From Gammaproteobacteria bacterium (GTDB lineage: Bacteria; Pseudomonadota; Gammaproteobacteria; GCA-001735895): a stretch of DNA of 12,405 nt. The notes beneath the pieces are model-generated. The model was given only the letters and a program-made list of their open reading frames with translations, had not been told where the DNA came from and ran no database searches. The translations under genes and the position numbers were made by a program. This document shows, in pieces, positions 7,653 to 12,405 of this stretch (positions within the stretch are counted from its first letter, which is position 1; the number at the start of each line of letters is the position of its first letter). Location of the stretch: contig QIJI01000139.1 in NCBI GenBank assembly GCA_003231795.1, positions 1-12,405 of the forward strand, read 5' to 3'.

Positions 7653-8534
7653 GTGATAGAAGCCTTTAATCTGGGGCCATTTTTAATTCCAACCCGCCCG
7701 CTGATCCTTATTCTGAGCTTATTTTTTGCATTCTGGTTTTCGAGCTGGTTAGGCGGAAAATTTCTGCTCGATAAAGCACGTGTTAAACATATCGCGGAGT
7801 ACACCGGCTGGTTCGGGCTGTTTGGTGCTCGCCTGGGATTTGTCGCTTTGAACTGGAGCGCTTATCGCGCTGCACCCTGGACAGCACTTTATTTCTGGCA
7901 GCCCGGCTACCTTTACTTTAGCGGTGTATTAGCTGGAGCCGCCTATGCGCTATGGCAGGTAACAAAAAATTCACCCGGGCGGCGGCGGACATTTCTCACG
8001 GTTCTGGCGAGTGGTTACCTGGTTGCGGGACTAATATTTACCACCGCTATCCTGTCAGTTGAGTTTCTCAAGCAGCCTGGTGTTCCTGGCACGGGTGATA
8101 GAGCACCCAATTTTAAACTTCAAAACCTGGCCGCACAGACAGTGCAGCTATCCGACCTTCGCGGGCGTGCCGTGATACTTAATTTCTGGGCAACCTGGTG
8201 CCCGCCCTGTCGGCGCGAAATGCCGTTGCTGGACGAATTCCAAAAAGAATATGGCGACAAAGGACTTAGCGTAATCGGGGTCGATATCAATGAACCGCCC
8301 GAGCTGGTCAAATCCTATGTTGATGCAGTCGGTGTCTCTTACCCGATATGGGTCGATGCGCCTCCGGGCACTCCTGGGTTTGACCGTACCCAGGAGATAT
8401 TTACGCGCTTTGGCGGAATCGGACTGCCCACTACCTTGTTTATTGATCGCGCCGGAGTAATCCGGCGCATATACATCGGTGAACTCAGTCGAGGGTTTCT
8501 ACAAAATCAGGCTGAAATCATTTTGGGTAACTGA
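7653..8534 (+). CDS. Lgt-like membrane domain fused to a TlpA thioredoxin
   Basis: The 293-residue product combines two domains. Residues 1-140 hold about four membrane helices. The start AFNLGPFLIPTRPL and the segment FGARLGFV (57-64) resemble the N-terminal part of prolipoprotein diacylglyceryl transferase, but the rest of that enzyme, including its catalytic region, is absent. Residues about 148-293 are a TlpA/ResA-type thioredoxin with FWATWCPPC (178-186), the redox pair Cys183 and Cys186, and the cis-proline loop GLPT (257-260). The thioredoxin would lie in the periplasm, where TlpA-like proteins reduce disulfides, for example in cytochrome c or copper-protein maturation. The membrane part could act as an anchor or supply electrons, but it has no cysteine pair like DsbD or CcdA. 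The start is GTG, with only GAG as a weak ribosome binding site. The gene follows the M99 gene by 57 bp with no clear terminator between, so co-transcription is plausible. Its stop lies 20 bp from that of the convergent haem-protein gene. Confidence 0.85.
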   Translation: MIEAFNLGPFLIPTRPLILILSLFFAFWFSSWLGGKFLLDKARVKHIAEYTGWFGLFGARLGFVALNWSAYRAAPWTALYFWQPGYLYFSGVLAGAAYALWQVTKNSPGRRRTFLTVLASGYLVAGLIFTTAILSVEFLKQPGVPGTGDRAPNFKLQNLAAQTVQLSDLRGRAVILNFWATWCPPCRREMPLLDEFQKEYGDKGLSVIGVDINEPPELVKSYVDAVGVSYPIWVDAPPGTPGFDRTQEIFTRFGGIGLPTTLFIDRAGVIRRIYIGELSRGFLQNQAEIILGN

Positions 8535-8554
8535 ACAGTCGAATTTTTACTTGC

Positions 8555-9259
8555 TTAAGCAGTTCTTTTCTTTAGTTTCCATGTTTTCACAGAGGCTGAA
8601 AATTGCAGCAATATCACCAGTAATACCAATATTACAAAGGGAACCTGCGCCCAGTTCGGTTCCGGTGTCCGTCGATGAAAATCCTGGAAATGCAAATACA
8701 GGAAATAAGCGGTATGCACAGCAATTAATGCCCAGTATACATAGACCCCCTGTTGCAGGAATTTCCAGATTGTTCCACTCAGTTTCTTCTGGCTCCAATT
8801 GTTCGACGTCAATGCCAGCATGACTGCATATAAAAGAGCCATTATTCCGATAGCATTCGCTAATCCAAATCCGTGCTGAAGCATTACATATGTCCCGGTT
8901 GAAGGATGTAATTCATAACCGAAAAGCCTGGCAAAATCCCACACAACCCAGGCATTAAGAATAATTACAACATGAATGATTGCGAGCACAACACTATAAA
9001 TTCCAAATTCTCTGCGCCACGGGATGATTTTTTGAAAACTCCTCCACAACCGGGAAGCTGGACCAACCGCCATGGCCAGGGCGAGTAATATCAGGCTCAT
9101 ATCGCCTACGGCTCGATTCCAGCGATGCATTTCTGACCATTGAGCGCGGGACTCCAGGAACGCATAGGTGCCAAGCGTAGCGATGATGATCACACATAGG
9201 TGACGAGTTTTCCAACCAGGTACAAATTTCCCGGATTGCTTCGAAGTTACTTCAGTCAT
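8555..9259 (-). CDS. MsrQ/YedZ-like ferric reductase-like membrane haem protein
   Basis: From ATG 9259 the protein has 234 residues and about six membrane helices, the pattern of the ferric reductase-like transmembrane family. MsrQ, the best-known bacterial member, passes electrons from the quinone pool through b haems to the periplasmic methionine sulfoxide reductase MsrP. By alignment from memory with E. coli MsrQ, the segment RREFGIYSVVLAIIH carries His96, equivalent to MsrQ His91. WKFLQQGVYVYWALIAVH matches the Trp-x-x-Leu-His segment, with Gln169 in place of MsrQ His151 and His182 matching His164. His190 lies a little further on. No msrP gene is seen nearby, so the partner is unknown. 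ATG 9257-9259 is chosen because GAGG lies eleven bases upstream; a TTG at 9305-9307 would add 16 unremarkable residues. On the same strand it lies downstream of the copA remnant, and its own transcript could start within the decayed copper locus. Confidence 0.8.
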   Translation of the reverse strand: MTEVTSKQSGKFVPGWKTRHLCVIIIATLGTYAFLESRAQWSEMHRWNRAVGDMSLILLALAMAVGPASRLWRSFQKIIPWRREFGIYSVVLAIIHVVIILNAWVVWDFARLFGYELHPSTGTYVMLQHGFGLANAIGIMALLYAVMLALTSNNWSQKKLSGTIWKFLQQGVYVYWALIAVHTAYFLYLHFQDFHRRTPEPNWAQVPFVILVLLVILLQFSASVKTWKLKKRTA

Positions 9260-9270
9260 GCGATTTATTA

Positions 9271-9274
9271 CCTC
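9271..9274 (-). promoter_or_regulatory. Ribosome binding site deciding the MsrQ-like start
   Basis: GAGG on the minus strand lies 11 bases before ATG 9259. It supports that ATG over the upstream TTG at 9307, which has no comparable site. Confidence 0.55.
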
Positions 9275-9361
9275 TATAAAAAAATTTAAACCAAATGGCG
9301 TACTCAAATTAAACCTTTTGGTTGTTGCAAACTATTCATGCCTTTGGTGAATTTTGTTAAC

Positions 9362-9511
9362 TCACTGGTTGCCCATGCGTTTGCTGTTGAACCCATATTC
9401 ATCCTGGGCTGAGCCATCGTCCAGCTCTACAATTACGTCGTATGTTTCCGCCACACCCAGACGAATTTCTTCAACTGTAACCGGTTCGATATTCTGCCCG
9501 TCAGCGACAAC
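9362..9511 (-). pseudogene. copA: Remnant of a CopA-type multicopper oxidase gene
   Basis: Reading the minus strand from 9511 gives VVADGQNIEPVTVEE, then GVAETYDVIVE, and a stop at 9362-9364. This closely matches an internal stretch of CopA (for example VTVDEFRIAVAETFDVIVEP of Pseudomonas CopA), the periplasmic multicopper oxidase of copper resistance. CopA is about 600 residues; only some 30 residues match. After VIVE the frame continues for about 19 residues without clear homology and ends. Upstream, a stop occurs 15 codons before, and no start or cupredoxin domain is present. None of the copper-ligand HxH motifs survive. A separate 22-codon frame (9501-9569, MSESSNNITP...) with a fair ribosome binding site AGGA overlaps its beginning in another frame. 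It may be unrelated debris. The CopL-like gene sits just upstream on the same strand, as in intact copper operons. Confidence 0.75.
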
Positions 9512-9589
9512 GAGATATGCCCACAGGTTGGGGTATAACCGGAGTTATGTTATTTGAGCTTTCACTCATAAATATAATCCTGTGGGTAC

Positions 9590-9605
9590 AGCCGAAAATA
9601 CGGCT
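9590..9605. other. Short hairpin between CopL-like gene and copA remnant
   Basis: AGCCG (9590-9594), a six-base loop, then CGGCT (9601-9605). There is no T-run after it on either strand, so it is not a standard terminator. Confidence 0.35.
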
Positions 9606-9658
9606 AAAAGTTTAATATAACGGGAGTAACCTGATCAAATATCAGGCAAGCAAGAGGA

Positions 9659-10033
9659 TTATACTTTGGGGGGTCGAATTATCAGATCAGGATAACGAGT
9701 TGTTAATGCTTCAATATCGATACCGAACTTTTGCCTGCTTGCGGTGATAGCTGAAGCAGACAAAGTGTAGGATTTTTGAAATATTGACGAACTGAACGGA
9801 GCAACACAGCCCAGGTGAGTTCCATTTACGCAGACACTTTCCTGGTGAGACTGACAGCTTTCAGTGCCCTGCTGATCAACAACATCGTCTGACTGCATTG
9901 GCACTGATTGACAATTTATAAGCATAGCGTGTTCATACTGATCGAAGTCAAACGCAATGACGGACTGAACTGAACTGGCAACCAGGACCAGAACCAATAA
10001 GCCAAATTTGAATTGCTTAAAAATGAAAGCCAT
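9659..10033 (-). CDS. CopL-like small exported cysteine-containing protein
   Basis: The 124-residue product has a signal peptide (about 1-27, ending SVIA), then a mature part with four cysteines at 41, 60, 68 and 76 and a C-terminus TTRYPDLIIRPPKV. Small exported proteins with scattered Cys/His and an ending such as LIRPP or ERPP occur just upstream of copA in copper-resistance operons. CopL of Xanthomonas, needed for copper-induced copAB expression, is the best-known case. Here the gene lies directly upstream of the copA remnant on the same strand, which supports the link. It is poorer in His and Cys than typical CopL, so metal binding is uncertain. The open frame is intact although its downstream partner is destroyed. 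The ATG lacks a clear ribosome binding site. The alternative is an unrelated small periplasmic protein. Confidence 0.6.
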   Translation of the reverse strand: MAFIFKQFKFGLLVLVLVASSVQSVIAFDFDQYEHAMLINCQSVPMQSDDVVDQQGTESCQSHQESVCVNGTHLGCVAPFSSSIFQKSYTLSASAITASRQKFGIDIEALTTRYPDLIIRPPKV

Positions 10034-10311
10034 TAAAAATCATAAACCATAAGAAACTACCACGACAACAAAAAGCTATTTGTACCTGTTGCATTTTATA
10101 GGCCGGAAATTTCATAAATTTGCGCGAAAATCGCGCAGACCATGGTTTTCAATGAGAAATGGGATTTCACAAGGAACAACCGAAGAAGTCTCGTATCAAT
10201 GATTCCGGGCGACTGAGAAAATATTCCTTGTGGAATCAATGGGCAAGCGAGATTGTGCATAATTTATGAATTTTCCGGGCTAGGCTAAATCTCAAAAAAA
10301 GTATTCAGGAT
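10034..10311. other. Non-coding spacer with two short hairpins
   Basis: I see no convincing reading frame here. Besides a seven-pair hairpin at 10121-10137, there is a small one at 10223-10236 (ATTCC TTGT GGAAT). The CopL-like gene's promoter must lie near 10034-10120, but no strong -35/-10 pair is visible. Confidence 0.5.
10121..10137. other. GC-rich hairpin, possible weak terminator
   Basis: TGCGCGA, loop AAA, TCGCGCA: a perfect seven-pair stem. Read on the minus strand, it is followed by AAATTTATG rather than a T-run. It could end transcription from the VOC gene weakly or be a protein-binding site. Confidence 0.35.
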
Positions 10312-10464
10312 TCACGTTAAGATGTAATTTTTTTTAAAAAGTTCCATTCGATTTAAAACATCAGAAATCGCGGCCAACGACCCATTAAACTCGATTGCTG
10401 CACGTCGTTCCTCCACCACCTGCAGATAGGCATGATAACGTCGATGTAACGCGGTCGACCCGGA
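10312..10464 (-). other. In-frame 50-codon tail after the VOC stop, possible gene remnant
   Basis: Directly after the TAA of the VOC gene, in the same frame, 50 sense codons run to a TGA at 10312-10314. The translation includes LHRRYHAYLQVVEERRAAIE and SLAAISDVLNRMELF, which looks like real protein: amphipathic, charged, with no low-complexity or rare-codon character. No ATG or good ribosome binding site precedes it; GTG codons occur at 10414-10419. It may be the C-terminal remnant of a lost gene, a short gene with an unusual start, or an extension reached by stop-codon readthrough. I do not recognise the family. Confidence 0.4.
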
Positions 10465-10917
10465 TTATTCCGGAGCCATCCCCTTGTCGGTCAACTCTCG
10501 AATAGCGCTCTCGGTTTTTTCAAGCCCTTCAAGCCCCATACCACGCAGCACATGCGCTGCCTTGGTAAATTGAATATCGGGATAGCCAACGATTTCAATC
10601 CGATTACCCCAGGGATCGTAAAAGTCGAGGAAGGGCCCTGCCAAAATTTCGATTTCATTTTCCTGCAGTGACTTTCGTACCGCGTCCTGGTCTGATACCA
10701 CAAGACCAAAATGCCGGGCGTCGTCGCGCGACTGACTACGGCCTGTTTGTAGCGCCAGAAATTGATCACCGAGATCAATAAAAGCCATATCTTCGCTCTG
10801 TCCGCGTAACTCAAAGTCGATAAATTTGGAATAAAATTTCAGCGCTTCATCGATATTACCGACTTCAAGCGCAACATGGTTAAATCCGATAGCTCGCGCC
10901 CTGGTGTTTTTGCTCAT
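10465..10917 (-). CDS. VOC-superfamily (glyoxalase/dioxygenase-like) protein
   Basis: The 150-residue protein has the vicinal-oxygen-chelate fold: FNHVALEVGNIDEALKFYSKFIDFEL (12-37), a beta strand segment MAFIDLGDQFLALQT, then HFGLVVSD (69-76) and the C-terminal FYDPWGNRIEIVGYPD (99-114). Likely metal ligands are His14, His69 and Glu108. The glutamate usual at the end of the first half is Ala or Gln here (LALQ), so a three-ligand iron or zinc site, or no catalysis, is possible. The family covers glyoxalase I, ring-cleaving dioxygenases and antibiotic-binding proteins, and the substrate cannot be told. A C-terminal helix (about 120-147) follows. The ATG is preceded by GAGGAG eleven bases upstream. 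A 20-bp palindrome lies about 50 bp upstream and may control it. Confidence 0.85.
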   Translation of the reverse strand: MSKNTRARAIGFNHVALEVGNIDEALKFYSKFIDFELRGQSEDMAFIDLGDQFLALQTGRSQSRDDARHFGLVVSDQDAVRKSLQENEIEILAGPFLDFYDPWGNRIEIVGYPDIQFTKAAHVLRGMGLEGLEKTESAIRELTDKGMAPE

Positions 10918-10967
10918 CTCTATTTACGCTCCTCAATCAGATTTGGTAAGAAAATAGATAATAGAAT

Positions 10968-10987
10968 TTAACAGGTTAACCCGTTAA
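10968..10987. promoter_or_regulatory. 20-bp near-perfect palindrome, probable operator
   Basis: TTAACAGGTTAACCCGTTAA reads the same on both strands except for one base pair in each arm. The structure is TTAAC-n-GGTTAACC-n-GTTAA. It lies about 50 bp upstream of the VOC start, in the spacer shared with the divergent cytochrome c-DsbC gene. Size, symmetry and position fit a dimeric repressor site. The regulator is not identified. Confidence 0.55.
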
Positions 10988-11170
10988 TCATCTCATCGAT
11001 ACAATTGAAGTGCTAACATAATAAACTCCTGGAATTAATATTTCGCTATCTGCTATCTTCTACCAGTAGTCTCTCGATCCCCGTTTCTAAAAATATCGGA
11101 TTCCTGGCACAACATTTTTAAACTATCATTGTCCAACTATAGCAATCGAAGTTATATTAAATCCATTCGC

Positions 11171-11174
11171 AGGA
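11171..11174 (+). promoter_or_regulatory. Ribosome binding site deciding the cytochrome c-DsbC start
   Basis: AGGA lies 8 bases before ATG 11183. It supports this ATG over the in-frame TTG at 11129. Confidence 0.6.
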
Positions 11175-11182
11175 ATCAATCC

Positions 11183-12343
11183 ATGACCAATCCCTATCGC
11201 AGAATCTCCAGAGTCACCATGCTGCTGTTTGGTGGAATCATTTTCCTGTCAACTTTTTCAGATTCCCGCGCCGAATCCCGCTGGTATGACCAGGCGTTGG
11301 TTGAAAAAGGAAAGTCGCTATTTCTGCAAAACTGTGCCAGCTGTCATGGACTCGATGCAAGTGGAACCGCCGACTGGAAAAAAACCGATGCCAATGGAAA
11401 CTTTCCACCTCCGCCGCTCAATGGAACCGGGCATGCCTGGCACCACTCCATTAGCGTATTTAAAACTACTATCCGGCAAGGCGGGATTAGACTGGGTGGT
11501 ACCATGCCGCCATTCGAGGCGATATTAAACGACTCTGATATGGATGCCATCATCTCCTTTTTCCAGTCGAAATGGTCAGACGAGATATATGAGGGCTGGG
11601 AAAGGCGTTACCCGTCAACTGAAACGCAATCCATGGCACCAGCCGAAGAGAGCAACAGTCAGCCTGATACCCAGGCCGCAGAGATGACTGCTTTATTGAA
11701 ACAGCGGCTGGGAGGGCAAAATATCAGCCCACCAGTCGAAAGCCCGATTGACGGCATCTACTACGTCAGCTTCGGCACCAAATTCGGCTACCTCATCGAA
11801 GATGGCCGCTACCTGCTTATGGGCAATTTAATCGATCTAAAAAACGGGATAAACCTGACTGAAAGAGAGCTCGGAAAAGCCGTGGTTACGGAACTTGGCA
11901 AGGTCGCGTTGTCGGACAGGATTATTTATCCCGCGTTTGGCGAGGAAAAAGCGATACTGAGCGTCTTCACCGATACTTCTTGTCCCTATTGCCAGAAAAT
12001 GCATTTAGAATTACCCAAGTTACAGGAAGCGGGTATCTCGGTTCATTACCTGCCATACCCGCGCGGCAGCACTCAGGGCCCCGGTTATCAGTCTCTGAGA
12101 CAGGTTTGGTGTGCCAAAGACCGGGCCAACGCGATGACCATTGCCAAGCGCAACCGGGGTAAGGCGAGCGCCAAACTACCGGCAGGTGATTGCCCCGGGG
12201 CAGATATGGTTGACAGGGGTTACCAGATTGGCAACAAGGTCGGTGTAACCGGTACCCCGTCTCTGTTTAAATCGAATGGCGAGAAAATTATCGGGTATGT
12301 TCCTTACAAGGACTTGATACCACGTGTTGTGGGAAATTTGTAG
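11183..12343 (+). CDS. Cytochrome c domain fused to DsbC-like disulfide isomerase
   Basis: From ATG 11183 the protein has 386 residues. It opens with a signal peptide (hydrophobic MLLFGGIIFLSTF, probable cut after DSRA at 30). Residues about 38-135 form a class I cytochrome c with CASCH (51-55) for covalent haem and TMPPF (107-111) supplying the axial Met108. A Gln/Ser/Ala-rich linker (about 145-170) follows. Residues about 185-386 are a whole DsbC-type protein: an N-terminal dimerisation segment (SPIDGIYYVSFG, then EDGRYLLMGNLIDL), then a thioredoxin domain with active site CPYC (267-270), cis-Pro359 in GVTGTPSLF, and the second cysteine pair at 310 and 337 (VWCAKDRANA, then GDC), matching the structural disulfide of E. 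coli DsbC. DsbC shuffles wrong disulfides in the periplasm and is kept reduced by DsbD. A haem domain on the same chain is unusual and suggests an electron-transfer role. The single long frame has no frameshift at the junction. Confidence 0.9.
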   Translation: MTNPYRRISRVTMLLFGGIIFLSTFSDSRAESRWYDQALVEKGKSLFLQNCASCHGLDASGTADWKKTDANGNFPPPPLNGTGHAWHHSISVFKTTIRQGGIRLGGTMPPFEAILNDSDMDAIISFFQSKWSDEIYEGWERRYPSTETQSMAPAEESNSQPDTQAAEMTALLKQRLGGQNISPPVESPIDGIYYVSFGTKFGYLIEDGRYLLMGNLIDLKNGINLTERELGKAVVTELGKVALSDRIIYPAFGEEKAILSVFTDTSCPYCQKMHLELPKLQEAGISVHYLPYPRGSTQGPGYQSLRQVWCAKDRANAMTIAKRNRGKASAKLPAGDCPGADMVDRGYQIGNKVGVTGTPSLFKSNGEKIIGYVPYKDLIPRVVGNL

Positions 12344-12382
12344 GGGTTAAGAAGCCGGTTGCTGAATTTAGCCGAGAATGAG

Positions 12383-12405
12383 AATGGGGTCGGACCACGC
12401 TATCT
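12383..12405. repeat. Partial REP-like motif at window edge
   Basis: AATGGGGTCGGACCACG (12383-12399) contains the small dyad GGTC-G-GACC. It matches, from memory, the GGGGTC(A/G)GACCACG strings scattered through many gammaproteobacterial genomes and often next to REP-associated (IS200-like) tyrosine transposase genes. The window ends inside it, so a transposase to the right is possible but not seen. Confidence 0.45.

Larger units (their letters stand above)
10918..11182. other. Divergent spacer between VOC and cytochrome c-DsbC genes
   Basis: These 265 bases must hold both promoters. Besides the palindrome at 10968-10987, a weak plus-strand candidate is TTCCTG (11101-11106) with TATCAT (11124-11129), 17 bp apart. 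A TGGCAC at 11104-11109 resembles half a sigma-54 site but lacks the matching -12 GC. No small gene is evident. Confidence 0.4.

Noticed and set aside
8541..8570. Bidirectional terminator between the convergent TlpA-fusion and MsrQ-like genes
   Set aside because: The palindrome TGCTTAAGCA has no room for a loop and only a broken T-run follows; it is too weak to annotate.
9354..9557. Plus-strand open frame of 67 codons
   Set aside because: It is antisense to the copA remnant, whose minus-strand translation matches a known family; the plus-strand product matches nothing.
11104..11120. Sigma-54 promoter starting TGGCAC
   Set aside because: The -12 element lacks the required GC dinucleotide.

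Overview
The window looks like a chromosomal segment of a gammaproteobacterium of moderate GC. The evidence is an FtsH closely matching the enterobacterial protein, a DsbC-type thiol isomerase domain, and a final 17-base motif of the kind I associate with REP/RAYT repeats in gammaproteobacteria. The lineage is inferred from protein resemblance only. There are no rRNA or tRNA genes, no CRISPR array and no complete insertion sequence.

Left block (minus strand, 4717 down to 245): ftsH, a small exported membrane-anchored protein with a carboxypeptidase-regulatory-like (Ig-like) domain, and a membrane-embedded spermidine synthase-like protein. The gaps are about 190-200 bp, so a single transcript is uncertain. 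The usual gammaproteobacterial ftsH neighbours (rlmE, folP, glmM) are absent. A 515-bp gap (4718-5232) separates ftsH from the divergent middle block; it has a promoter-like element but no gene I can identify.

Middle block (plus strand, 5233-8534): an M15 (VanY-like) peptidase, an overlapping M99 carboxypeptidase of the Csd4/Pgp1 type, and a fusion of an Lgt-like membrane domain with a TlpA thioredoxin. The first two are translationally coupled (ATGA overlap) and look like a peptidoglycan-trimming, cell-shape pair. The third is 57 bp downstream and may share their transcript.

Right block (minus strand, 10917 down to 8555): a VOC-family protein followed by an unassigned in-frame 50-codon tail, a CopL-like cysteine-containing exported protein, a roughly 50-codon remnant of a copA multicopper oxidase, and an MsrQ/YedZ-like haem membrane protein. 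CopL-like plus copA remnant reads as a decayed copper-resistance locus.

Far right (plus strand, 11183-12343): a striking fusion of a periplasmic cytochrome c domain with a complete DsbC-like disulfide isomerase. It is divergent from the VOC gene across a 265-bp spacer that carries a 20-bp near-perfect palindrome, a likely operator. The window ends inside a REP-like motif.

Two themes stand out: peptidoglycan peptide trimming, and envelope thiol/haem/copper redox chemistry (TlpA fusion, MsrQ-like protein, copper remnants, cytochrome c-DsbC). That the redox genes form one functional system is only a hypothesis.
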